Assembly: GCF_003833015.1 (NCBI RefSeq)
Contig: NZ_RJLQ01000008.1
Span: forward strand, 62,001 to 126,000
Source: Clostridium sp. E02
GTDB taxonomy: Bacteria; Bacillota; Clostridia; Lachnospirales; Lachnospiraceae
DNA: 64,000 bases
Direction: 5' to 3'
The position numbers and the translations under genes are program-made. The notes beneath the pieces were generated by a model. The model searched no databases and was not told the DNA's origin. It saw only the letters and a list, made by a program, of their open reading frames with translations. The stretch's first letter is position 1. Each line of letters starts with the position of its first letter. Below, piece by piece: positions 51,151 to 59,495 of the stretch.

Positions 51151-52096
51151 TTTCCTGCTCCTTTGCCTGCCTCATCAAAGCGTCATACTGATCATAATTC
51201 AATAATCCGCCTTGTTTTGCAATAATAATCTTTGCTTTATGAGCCTGACTTTCAAGCATTGACTGTTCAATTTCTAAGATCCTTGTTGTAAATGCACTAT
51301 CCGTTTTTCCATCTCGGTTACGAGCTGTTCGATGCGCCAGTGTTTCCTGCGGAGTGCTATTTAATAGGATTGGTATATCCACCCCTTGATAATAATCGCT
51401 GTTTCCATGTGTCCATTCAATCACTAAAATACTTGTTTTACTGAAATCTACCTTATCATACCACAATTCTGTTTCTTCTCTACCCATTCGCTTTAACCAA
51501 ATCTCATTTTCTCCATTTTTAAAATCAGAAACAATTGAACTTAACTGATCAAATCCAATTTCTTTTGGAGTTCCAAGGTATTTTTGCAGACCCTTTTTTC
51601 CACCATCAATATAAGAAGCGAACCATGGCCACTTTTCTATATAAATGGGATTAGCGTCATCACCTGCTTTTTGCAAATCCTGAATTATCTGAAATCTTTC
51701 TTTCCTATAAACCCTATCTTCTAGCATACTCTGAATGCCACTTTCACGAAATATACGCAGACGCTCCGCATCATTATACTTAGGTATTCTATGTGGGTAA
51801 TTATCTCCTGACAGTGTGTAACTCTCCACTCCTATGGAGGTAAAATAATAAGAAATCAATGACGCAATTTCTGATTTACCTACCCCTGACCCACCACATA
51901 CCGTAATAACTCCACGGTGAGCTGCATTTTTTTCTAATATGTCTGGTAATAACTTTAATAATTCCGGAAAAATAACACCCGCTTTTTTAATATGTTCTTC
52001 TCCAATGTTTACCTTGTCCCCTGGCATATCTCCATGTGGGATTCCTTCTTTCAGTTCTGGTGCTTTAAAAGATCCTGTATTCTTTATTTCACTCAT
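51143..52096 (-). CDS. P-loop kinase-like protein of unknown substrate
   Basis: 317 aa. Walker A GGSGVGKS at residues 68-75 inside RGVITVCGGSGVGKSEIASL, then SGDNYPHRIPKYNDAERLR, which resembles the catalytic-loop region of uridine-kinase/phosphoribulokinase-like and APS-kinase-like folds. A hydrophobic Walker B-like strand is SILVIEWTHGNSDYY, and a lid-like basic helix is LAHRTARNRDGK. The N-terminal 60 residues have no recognised domain. Likely a small-molecule or sugar kinase; neither uridine nor adenylylsulfate kinase identity can be shown. Tight overlap with the phosphorylase gene suggests it phosphorylates that enzyme's substrate or released sugar. Confidence 0.75.
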   Translation of the reverse strand: MSEIKNTGSFKAPELKEGIPHGDMPGDKVNIGEEHIKKAGVIFPELLKLLPDILEKNAAHRGVITVCGGSGVGKSEIASLISYYFTSIGVESYTLSGDNYPHRIPKYNDAERLRIFRESGIQSMLEDRVYRKERFQIIQDLQKAGDDANPIYIEKWPWFASYIDGGKKGLQKYLGTPKEIGFDQLSSIVSDFKNGENEIWLKRMGREETELWYDKVDFSKTSILVIEWTHGNSDYYQGVDIPILLNSTPQETLAHRTARNRDGKTDSAFTTRILEIEQSMLESQAHKAKIIIAKQGGLLNYDQYDALMRQAKEQENE

Positions 52097-52141
52097 CTTT
52101 ATTTCCCTCTATTATATTGTTTATTTATTTAACCTAAATTA

Positions 52142-52936
52142 CTAGTTCAACATCCACTTAATCGCTGGTTCTAGATACTCATTCCAGAATTTCCAATCAT
52201 GAATTCCTGTACTTTCCTGATAGGCTACATCAACCTTTTCTTTTACTAAGAATTCATGAAAACTTCGATTTTCCTGTAATAAAAAGTCCTCTGTACCACA
52301 AGCCATAAAAAGAGGTGGAAGTTGTTTGCCTTCTTTAAGAATTTTTTTCACTAAGAATTCCGGGTTATTTTCACTATCCTCTAGTTGCTTCAATTCACCA
52401 AATATTAAATTATAGTAATCATAGTCTGCAATGGCATCCTGATAACCTGGTTCTTTATTTTTAATATTATTAATAATAAGAGCGGAAGACAGAGCAAACA
52501 CCTTTGCAAATGTATTATTATACTTAAATCCAGTATGAATTGCTCCAAATCCACCCATAGATAAACCACCAATATAAATGTCTTCTTTTCTATTTGATAA
52601 TCCAAAAGTCTTAGCTATATAATTGACCAATTCTTCTCCAACCAAACGACCATAAGCTCTGCCTGTTCCTTTTGCATCCAGATAAAAGCTATTGTCTCCT
52701 GATGGCATAACGATTGCTAAATTATATCTTATTGCTATTTCCTGTACTTGACTTCCTGACAGCCAATCCATTGCACCACCTGAAAAACCATGCAGTAAAT
52801 AAAGTGTCTTTGTTTCTCTTTTATAATGCTCATTTCCCTCTACCATAATAGGCAGCAAATCATTTGGTAAAATCACTTGAACTGTTGTAATCTTCATTAA
52901 AGCTCCTGAAAAATAATTCACTTGAATTTGTGCCAT
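52142..52936 (-). CDS. Esterase D/feruloyl-esterase-type alpha/beta hydrolase
   Basis: 264 aa, no signal peptide. Oxyanion segment LYLLHGFSGGAMDW, nucleophile elbow GGLSMGG with Ser126, CGTEDFLL (Asp about 216) and GIHDWKFW (His about 247). These fit the putative-esterase family that includes acetyl-xylan, feruloyl and tributyrin esterases. AAAGGA precedes the ATG. It is one of three predicted deacylases in the same operon, so the substrate is probably an acylated glycan or glycoside. Confidence 0.88.
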   Translation of the reverse strand: MAQIQVNYFSGALMKITTVQVILPNDLLPIMVEGNEHYKRETKTLYLLHGFSGGAMDWLSGSQVQEIAIRYNLAIVMPSGDNSFYLDAKGTGRAYGRLVGEELVNYIAKTFGLSNRKEDIYIGGLSMGGFGAIHTGFKYNNTFAKVFALSSALIINNIKNKEPGYQDAIADYDYYNLIFGELKQLEDSENNPEFLVKKILKEGKQLPPLFMACGTEDFLLQENRSFHEFLVKEKVDVAYQESTGIHDWKFWNEYLEPAIKWMLN

Positions 52937-52970
52937 ATCTTAATTCCTTTCTATTTTATTCTATTCATTT

Positions 52971-53825
52971 TTATTCATTCGAATTAGTTATTAATTTCTG
53001 TCCTGAAGCAATGCAATAGACTTCATCATCTATCGATAACCATAAATCATACGCAGTTGGATTGTATATGAAATTCCCATCTGCGGAAAATTTTAGTCTC
53101 TGAAATTGCGTCACATAATTACATATTTCTCTATTGGTCGCCCTCCATATTTTGTCTCTGAACGGATCCATATAGGAAAATGCCTCCTCTATAACATTCC
53201 AATTATCTTTCTGGTCAAATTCATACGCATGTCCCCATAGATAAAATAATTGTGGTTCTCCAAATAACCCCTCTTGACTTGTAAACTTTTCTATTAGATA
53301 CATGAAGTCTAAATCATTGTGGTGACAGGTAGGGTGCCACGTCAGAAAATCCTTTGGTAATTCGAGTCTTCCAGTTCGCTCAACCGTTCTTGCATATTCA
53401 ATTCCACAATTCTCTAATACCTGAACGACTTTACTATCATAACATCCAAAGGGATAAGCAAATCCCTGTACAAAGTCTCCTGTTATTTGTTCTAAATTTT
53501 TTCTGTCTTTTAAAATCTGGTATGCTGCCGTTTGAGATGAAATATCAGTAAGCTTCATATGAGTAAGTGCATGGGCGGCTATTTCTTGTCCTTGATAGAT
53601 ATTTTTAATTTCTTGTTTCTCGAATTTCGAAATATCTGTATCATAATTGTCAATCACTGCTCGTTCCCTGATTCCCAACAGATCTGAATTCAAATTAAAG
53701 GTGCCCTTAATCCCATACTTTTTCATCAGCCTAAGTAACCGCTCATCCTGCCTTACACCATCGTCATAGCTTAAAGTAAATGCTTTTCTTTTTCCCTCTG
53801 GAAAAACCAATTGAACTATTTTCAT
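52971..53825 (-). CDS. Polysaccharide deacetylase-family protein (CE4)
   Basis: 284 aa, cytoplasmic by sequence. Motif 1 is FTLSYDDGVRQDERLL (Asp21, Asp22) and motif 2 is HALTH at 85-89 for metal binding. YPFGCYDSKVVQVLENCGIEYARTV is motif 3. Start ATG 53825 overlaps the upstream SGNH stop (ATGA) and has AAGGAG before it; the longer reading from 53888 is rejected. De-N- or de-O-acetylation of an imported sugar is inferred. Lack of a signal peptide is unusual for cell-wall deacetylases and fits oligosaccharide metabolism. Confidence 0.88.
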   Translation of the reverse strand: MKIVQLVFPEGKRKAFTLSYDDGVRQDERLLRLMKKYGIKGTFNLNSDLLGIRERAVIDNYDTDISKFEKQEIKNIYQGQEIAAHALTHMKLTDISSQTAAYQILKDRKNLEQITGDFVQGFAYPFGCYDSKVVQVLENCGIEYARTVERTGRLELPKDFLTWHPTCHHNDLDFMYLIEKFTSQEGLFGEPQLFYLWGHAYEFDQKDNWNVIEEAFSYMDPFRDKIWRATNREICNYVTQFQRLKFSADGNFIYNPTAYDLWLSIDDEVYCIASGQKLITNSNE

Positions 53826-55018
53826 TCTACTCCTTCCAAAATATATTCCATTGGAATCGACTCTGCCATTACGATACCGCCTTCCCAATTTGGATGGAGC
53901 CCATCGCCAATGTGAAGGTCTTCTCTCATATATTCCGGATTTTCTTTTTTCTCTATCTGTTTCGCAAAATCAACTACCCCATCTGCAATTTGCTGATTCC
54001 TTATCCACTCATTGAATGCAAGCCTTACCTTTTCACTTTCAGGTAACCATTCCAAAGCAATATCCCGAAATGGCATTACCGTTCCAAGATATACCTTACT
54101 TCCTTTTTTATGGGCAACTTGAATTAATCTTTCAATTCCTGACTGCAATTCTTTTGCTGTAACAATCTCTTCCTCGTTGCCAAACAAATAGGGATGCAGC
54201 ATATCATTGATTCCTTCTAATATGATTACGGATTCTGGACAATCACTTTCATATACATCTTTTTCAAACCTTTTAATAGCCGCTGTCCCAAAGCATTTTC
54301 CATTCCCGGGCATATCAGAAACATAGGTTGCATCATTTAAAATGCGATTCCCGCCAATTCCACGATTTAAAATGGTTATTTTTCCTGAAAGCAATGGATA
54401 AACTCGTTGTATCAATGCATCACTATAATAAGACATATGTGTAATAGAATCTCCAAAGAGAGCAACCATCTTAACTTTCTTATCGGTATAAAGCTTTATT
54501 TCAGAAACTCCAACCAAGATATTGGCCTTGTTTGCATCTGCGTCCACATAGGGATAGATTTCCTTACTTTCTTTTTCAGTAAACTGCTGTTCATAAGTAT
54601 AATCTCCATTCACGCCGTATACCGTATGCCAGCCCTTCGCAGACCAAGTAGAGCATGCAGACTGAATATTGGTTTTTTCTCTCAAATATATAGATATAAC
54701 AAACTCCGTCTTTGCCTCTATATTCCACAATATTTCATCGCTATAAAATTCTTGTCCTGCTTCTATCACAATTCGATTGTTACCCTGATGGGTAATATCA
54801 ATCACTTCTTCGATTTGTTCATCATTTGGCTTTCTTTGTCCTACTACCACTTTTTCCAGTACCAATGTTTCATTCGAGTACAGATTGGAAAATTTTATTT
54901 TTATCTTTTTACCACTTAAGTTATTTTGTATATAGGTCCGTTGCGTCATTTTCTCTACGGTACCAATTGTAGTATTATAATTAATCGGAAGATAACTCCA
55001 AGCTGTTTTCCATTCCAT
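53822..55018 (-). CDS. SGNH/GDSL hydrolase with N-terminal beta-sandwich
   Basis: 398 aa. Residues about 1-175 are a beta-rich accessory domain (IKIKFSNLYSNETLVLEKVVVG, NRIVIEAGQEFYSDEI). The hydrolase block starts at VALFGDSITHMSYYSD with Ser191, then RGIGGNRIL (Gly), EGINDM (Asn) and GDGLHPNWEG (Asp and His). This is a two-domain arrangement found in carbohydrate esterases. No signal peptide. AAGGAG precedes the ATG and it overlaps the CE4 gene by four bases. Deacylation of a sugar ester is likely. Confidence 0.88.
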   Translation of the reverse strand: MEWKTAWSYLPINYNTTIGTVEKMTQRTYIQNNLSGKKIKIKFSNLYSNETLVLEKVVVGQRKPNDEQIEEVIDITHQGNNRIVIEAGQEFYSDEILWNIEAKTEFVISIYLREKTNIQSACSTWSAKGWHTVYGVNGDYTYEQQFTEKESKEIYPYVDADANKANILVGVSEIKLYTDKKVKMVALFGDSITHMSYYSDALIQRVYPLLSGKITILNRGIGGNRILNDATYVSDMPGNGKCFGTAAIKRFEKDVYESDCPESVIILEGINDMLHPYLFGNEEEIVTAKELQSGIERLIQVAHKKGSKVYLGTVMPFRDIALEWLPESEKVRLAFNEWIRNQQIADGVVDFAKQIEKKENPEYMREDLHIGDGLHPNWEGGIVMAESIPMEYILEGVE

Positions 55019-55033
55019 ATAACTAACTCCTTC

Positions 55034-55858
55034 TCATAGATAAGTAAATGGCTCTTTTGAATCAATAAATTGTATCTCTATCGATCCCGTAATATCTTTC
55101 ATCCAGTCTCCTAAGTATTTCATTCCCATCTCTTCGCTTTTTTCATGTCCTAAGACAAGCATCGCTTTATTAAAACCAAGAGACGCCGCATCTCTTACAT
55201 AAGCACTAATGGTCCATTCTGTAATATCACCACAAACAAGCAAATCTAAATTGCTCTCATGCATTAATTTCATCGGGCGTTCTTCCACTCCAAGTCCAAG
55301 ACTTCCTCCCCCCACCAAAACACCGACTCTTTCAATTGGCATATCTGCATTCCCAACTATTTGGATGACATCCATTTGGAGTGTTTCTTTAAAAAATCCA
55401 CATAGTTCACCTAAGGATGTTTTGGGAATCTGATAGCATTCTCCAAAATGCTCCATACCCGGTGCACCTGCACTTCTATATTGCTCCCATTTTGTTTCTA
55501 TATTAAACCCTCGGTATATTCCATCTTCCGCTCCCATATGCATATGATCATGAAATCTCCATATTGCTATGTGATGTTCTTCAATTAACTTTTTCTTCTC
55601 TAAGTAAATTGGGTCATTTTCTAACCACTCTATCCCATCTGCACCTGTAAACCAAGTTGGTTCATGTGTAATAATAAAATTTGCTCCAATCTGAATCGCT
55701 TCTCTTATTACATCTACAGTTGCCATAAATGTAGTTACTATTTTTGTTACTTCCGTATCAAACTCACCTGTCATTAAGTGATCACAGGTTTTTTCATAAG
55801 GTAGTGGTACTAATCCTGTCTTTTTAATCATTTCATCAATTACTTGCTGAACGTTCAT
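55034..55858 (-). CDS. NIF3-family dinuclear metal protein
   Basis: 274 aa. Metal-binding motifs include ANFIITHEPTWF, RFHDHMHMGAEDGIYRGF, VCGDITEWTISAYVRDAA and LVLGHEKSEEMGMKYL. Family members form toroidal hexamers with two metals per subunit and are often annotated GTP cyclohydrolase I type 2; real functions are mostly unknown. Here it lies in a catabolic operon, 15 bases from the SGNH hydrolase gene, rather than beside its usual tRNA-methyltransferase partner. A metal-dependent hydrolase role in this pathway is a reasonable inference. Confidence 0.88.
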   Translation of the reverse strand: MNVQQVIDEMIKKTGLVPLPYEKTCDHLMTGEFDTEVTKIVTTFMATVDVIREAIQIGANFIITHEPTWFTGADGIEWLENDPIYLEKKKLIEEHHIAIWRFHDHMHMGAEDGIYRGFNIETKWEQYRSAGAPGMEHFGECYQIPKTSLGELCGFFKETLQMDVIQIVGNADMPIERVGVLVGGGSLGLGVEERPMKLMHESNLDLLVCGDITEWTISAYVRDAASLGFNKAMLVLGHEKSEEMGMKYLGDWMKDITGSIEIQFIDSKEPFTYL

Positions 55859-55892
55859 CTTTTTTCCTTCCTTTTAACTTTCTTTTAAGAAA

Positions 55893-55919
55893 GGCATGTC
55901 ATTCCAATGAATGCATGCC
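55893..55919 (-). terminator. Terminator/attenuator after the second LplC-type permease
   Basis: GGCATG and CATGCC with inner ATTC/GAAT form a bulged stem at 55893-55919, followed on the minus strand by TTTCTTAAAAGAAAG. It lies between the importer genes and the catabolic genes and may set their relative levels. Confidence 0.6.
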
Positions 55920-55926
55920 CAAATAA

Positions 55927-56817
55927 CTAACCTTTTACTGCACCAATTACTACACCTTTTATAAAGTATTTTTGTACAAATGGATAAATGAATAGAATTG
56001 GTAATATGCCAATGACTGCCATTGCCATCCGAACGGAAGATCCAGGTAAATTCATATTGCCAGTCCCTAATAGATTTGAAGAACCTGATTTTAAAAATTC
56101 AATATTATTCATTATTTTAATTAACAGGTTCTGTATGCCAAAAAACTTTGCATCTCTAATATAGTACAAACCATTCACCCAGTCATTCCAATAGCACAAA
56201 CCTGTGAATAAACTAATCGTTGCCACAGTAGGCACAGACAATGGTAAAATGATTCTCCAAAAGATTCTAAGTTCTGTTGCTCCGTCAATTTGTGCGGATT
56301 CAATTAATGCCTCTGGAATATTGTTGGAGTAAAAATTTCGAACTAAAAATACGTTAAAAGCAGTTACAAAGTAGTTGGGAAATATAAGCGCCCAAACCGT
56401 ATTTTTAATATGAAATATATTTGACCACATCATATAAGATGCTACAATACCACCATTAAATAGCATGGTTAAAAATACAAAAAAGGATAATACGTTTTTA
56501 TACTTAAAGTTTTTTCTAGACATTGGATAAGCTAACATGGCTGTTACTAGCACGCTTCCAACGGTTCCAGTTATGGTAACAAATAGAGAGATGCCGTAGG
56601 CTCGAACTATGGTTTTACCTTGATTGAACATATAGTAATAGGCATCTAAACTCCACGCCTTCGGAAAATAGGAATATCCGTTGGCTAAAAGGGCCTTTTC
56701 ATCGGAAAAGGATGCGATTACAATCATTATAATAGGCATTAATGCTATGATTGCTAATATGGTAAGAAACACCGTTCCCAACCTATTGAATTTTATTTCA
56801 TCTGACATATTTTTCAT
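55927..56817 (-). CDS. ABC permease, LplC/YtcP type
   Basis: 296 aa, six hydrophobic segments. EAA loop IESAQIDGATELRIFWRIILPLSVP and C-terminal FIKGVVIGAVKG. AGGAGGG precedes the ATG. Part of the importer controlled, by position, by the YesMN system. Substrate unknown; the operon's deacylases and phosphorylase suggest an acylated glucoside or oligosaccharide. Confidence 0.93.
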   Translation of the reverse strand: MKNMSDEIKFNRLGTVFLTILAIIALMPIIMIVIASFSDEKALLANGYSYFPKAWSLDAYYYMFNQGKTIVRAYGISLFVTITGTVGSVLVTAMLAYPMSRKNFKYKNVLSFFVFLTMLFNGGIVASYMMWSNIFHIKNTVWALIFPNYFVTAFNVFLVRNFYSNNIPEALIESAQIDGATELRIFWRIILPLSVPTVATISLFTGLCYWNDWVNGLYYIRDAKFFGIQNLLIKIMNNIEFLKSGSSNLLGTGNMNLPGSSVRMAMAVIGILPILFIYPFVQKYFIKGVVIGAVKG

Positions 56818-56826
56818 AGCACCCTC

Positions 56827-57753
56827 CTAGAACAATGCATTGTCACTGTCGATTTTACGAACAATGGTATTTGCCGAAATAACTAGTATAAATCCAATGA
56901 CTGACTGGTATAATCCAGCTGCTGCAGACATGCCAACATCATTCAATTCCATTAGACCATGATATACATAGGTATCAATCGTCTGCGTAACATCATAGAG
57001 TGCACCCGAATCCATTGGCACCTGGTAAAACAAGCCAAAATCGGAATAGAAAATTCGTCCCACCGACATTAAAGTCAAAATAACGATCGTTGGTTTCAGT
57101 AATGGCAATGTAATATTTTTAATCTGCTGAATTTTTGTGGCTCCATCAATTTTGGCGGCTTCAAATATACTCTTGTCGATTCCAGATATGCTTGCCATAT
57201 AAATAATTGAGCTATATCCTGCATTTTTCCACAAATAAACTATAATTAAAATTACAGGCCAATACTTTTTTGTTGTATACCAGGCCACTGGGTCCTGCCC
57301 AAGCAATCGAAAGATTGTATTGTTAATAAATCCTGTATCTGAATTCAAAAAAGCATATCCGATAAATCCGATAACAACCCAGGACAATACGTTTGGCAAA
57401 AGTAATGCAGACTGAAAAAATTTCACTCTGGCTTTTTCTCCAAGCTCACATAATATTACGGCTATGAATATAGCTGCTATGGTACCGATCACAATAAAAG
57501 CCAAATTATAAAGAAGGGTATTTCTCGTTATGATATATGCATCCTGACTAAATAAATATTTGAAATTCTTAAATCCACTCCATTTACTTCCAAATATTCC
57601 CTTTACAAAGTCATACTCTTTAAACGCAAGGAAGATTCCAAACATCGGGATATAATTGTTGATAATTAAGTATAATATTCCTGGTAAAGCGATCAGGAGA
57701 AGGGGACCACTTTTCGTGGTTCCCGTATATTTTTTCTTACTTAAAGCTTTCAT
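56827..57753 (-). CDS. ABC permease, LplB type
   Basis: 308 aa. Features: LYLIINNYIPMFGIFLAFKEYDFVKGIFGSKWSGFKNF, NVLSWVVIGFIGYAFLN and EAA loop FEAAKIDGATKIQQIKNITLPLLKPT. AGGAGG before the ATG, ten bases before the partner permease. Confidence 0.93.
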   Translation of the reverse strand: MKALSKKKYTGTTKSGPLLLIALPGILYLIINNYIPMFGIFLAFKEYDFVKGIFGSKWSGFKNFKYLFSQDAYIITRNTLLYNLAFIVIGTIAAIFIAVILCELGEKARVKFFQSALLLPNVLSWVVIGFIGYAFLNSDTGFINNTIFRLLGQDPVAWYTTKKYWPVILIIVYLWKNAGYSSIIYMASISGIDKSIFEAAKIDGATKIQQIKNITLPLLKPTIVILTLMSVGRIFYSDFGLFYQVPMDSGALYDVTQTIDTYVYHGLMELNDVGMSAAAGLYQSVIGFILVISANTIVRKIDSDNALF

Positions 57754-57769
57754 TGGTTCCTCCTATATC

Positions 57770-59299
57770 CTATTTACTAGCCACCCATTTGTCTAACTGT
57801 TCTTGCTTTGCATTGAGAATTTTTTCGTAACCGGATGCATTTAACTTCTCTACAAATTCAGGAAGTACAGTCGCTGGATCCACACTGCCACAAGACAATC
57901 CAGGCAAATATTGACTGATTATATTGCTTACTGCAGTATATTCTGTCTTAACTTCACTAGAATCAAAGGTGAATCCCATTGCTGGTGATGTCTTTGCTTC
58001 TACGTTTTGTGCTTCCTCCCATGCAAGTGACTCTTTGTTTGTTCCAATCATAGGATACATGATGAAATAGTTTCCTAATGTACCGCAACTTAACTGAGCC
58101 GTATATGGCACAGATGCGGCGTCTTTCCCTTCTGGATATGACACATAACCGTCTGCATCTTTTACATAATCTCTTCCTTCTATTCCATAAATCAAAAGAT
58201 TTACGATTTCCTCATCTGTAAAAGTTAGATTCATAAATTTTAAAGCTGCCTCAGGAGCTTTTGATGTAGATGATACCATCCAGCTCACAGAATTGATCGA
58301 ATCTGTTCCTAAGTATGCTTCTCCAATTTGTACTGCTCCCAAATCCATATTTCCACATTGCGCCGCTAAAGATGCCGCTGTATCTTCTTCTGGATAACTA
58401 TAAGAAGCAATGTAACAAAAGCTATTGCCCGATGACATTAATTCAGTAGCTGTACTGGTTGTAGTGGCTGCATCCCGCATGATTAAGTTTTCGTTATACC
58501 AGGTTCTTGTCAGATCACAAAGATTAGCAAATTCTTCTGTATGATAAAGATCTGTTACTGTTGTATCATCACCAAGCAAGACTCCTTTTGGTGCAAACAA
58601 ATCATCTGTTAAATAATCTACATCTGCTAAGGTTCTACCCATGCCGGAATCCCCTGATTGTGCCGGAATCAAAGGGGTCATATCCGGATATTTTGCTTTC
58701 ACCTGTTTTAATATATCTGTTAATTCATAAATATTCTTTACCTGCGTCATATCAATTCCCAGTTCATCTGCAATGTCTTGTCTATAAATAATCATGGGTG
58801 TAATCGCATATGGTTTATACGTTGGAATCGCATATAAACTTCCATCTTTGGTACATGACTTAAGGAATTCATCCCCAATTAATGCCTTAGCCTCTGGAGC
58901 ATTGCTATCAATAATATCTGTTAAATTATATGCCATATTGCTAGAAACACAGGTATTGAAATCTCCTATGCTCTGGAATACATCAATTTGATCTCCCCCC
59001 TGCAGACCAAGACTAATATTTGAGGAATAATCAAAGATAGATACAGGCATTAACTCTACTTCAACACCGATTTTTTCACGTGTTATGGTATTAATAGCCT
59101 CCTCCACCGTATCAAGCGTATCCGAATCTGGAATATTGTTAAAAGTGGCATACGAATAAACGATTTTATCATATTTTTTATTACTTGCTGCGTTAGATTG
59201 TATGGTACCCCCTCCATCTTTTGAGCTCCCACAGCCTGCAAGTCCTATCGCCATAGAAACGGTTAATAAAGCTACTGTTATTTTTTTTCTTTTATTCAT
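57770..59299 (-). CDS. Extracellular sugar-binding lipoprotein
   Basis: 509 aa. Signal MNKRKKITVALLTVSMAIGLAGC with lipobox LAGC, lipidated Cys23. Then a Ser/Gly/Asn tether and a family 1-like fold (GGDQIDVFQSIGDFNTC, ALIGDEFLKSCTKDGSLYAIPTYKPYAITPMIIYRQDIADELGID, EAALKFMNLTFTDEEIVNLLIYGIEGRDYV). GGGAGGGG precedes the ATG. First gene of the importer operon; a -10 (TATAAT, 59328-59333) without a clear -35 upstream fits activation by the adjacent response regulator. Confidence 0.92.
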   Translation of the reverse strand: MNKRKKITVALLTVSMAIGLAGCGSSKDGGGTIQSNAASNKKYDKIVYSYATFNNIPDSDTLDTVEEAINTITREKIGVEVELMPVSIFDYSSNISLGLQGGDQIDVFQSIGDFNTCVSSNMAYNLTDIIDSNAPEAKALIGDEFLKSCTKDGSLYAIPTYKPYAITPMIIYRQDIADELGIDMTQVKNIYELTDILKQVKAKYPDMTPLIPAQSGDSGMGRTLADVDYLTDDLFAPKGVLLGDDTTVTDLYHTEEFANLCDLTRTWYNENLIMRDAATTTSTATELMSSGNSFCYIASYSYPEEDTAASLAAQCGNMDLGAVQIGEAYLGTDSINSVSWMVSSTSKAPEAALKFMNLTFTDEEIVNLLIYGIEGRDYVKDADGYVSYPEGKDAASVPYTAQLSCGTLGNYFIMYPMIGTNKESLAWEEAQNVEAKTSPAMGFTFDSSEVKTEYTAVSNIISQYLPGLSCGSVDPATVLPEFVEKLNASGYEKILNAKQEQLDKWVASK

Positions 59300-59327
59300 G
59301 TTAAGTCCCCTCCCTTTTTCTACTATT

Positions 59328-59333
59328 ATTATA
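59328..59333 (-). promoter_or_regulatory. -10 of the importer/deacylase operon promoter
   Basis: Minus-strand TATAAT about 30 bases before the lipoprotein ATG, with no consensus -35 at 16-18 bases. An activator-dependent promoter is inferred. Confidence 0.4.
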
Positions 59334-59432
59334 TCAATTATTTTTGTTCCTATCTTTTAAAAATAAGCACTGTTTTTTCGATTTTGAGACATCATTTTGA
59401 TTTCTTTTCATTCAGGACTTGCTTCTATAACA

Positions 59433-59477
59433 AAAAAGCAGCTGTTTTATTGTTTCCAATAAATCTAACTGCTTTTC
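59433..59477 (-). terminator. Terminator after the YesN-type regulator
   Basis: Outer arms AAAGCAG / CTGCTTT and inner arms TTTATTG / CAATAAA with a GAAA tetraloop, followed by TTTTTTG-type U-tract on the minus strand. It separates the two-component genes from the importer operon. Confidence 0.75.
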
Positions 59478-59495
59478 CTTGCAACTATGAGACTG

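Noticed and set aside
54407-54919. 170-codon plus-strand open frame
   Set aside because: Lies wholly antisense to the SGNH hydrolase gene, has no ribosome site, and its product is low-complexity hydrophobic/aromatic as expected for an antisense shadow.
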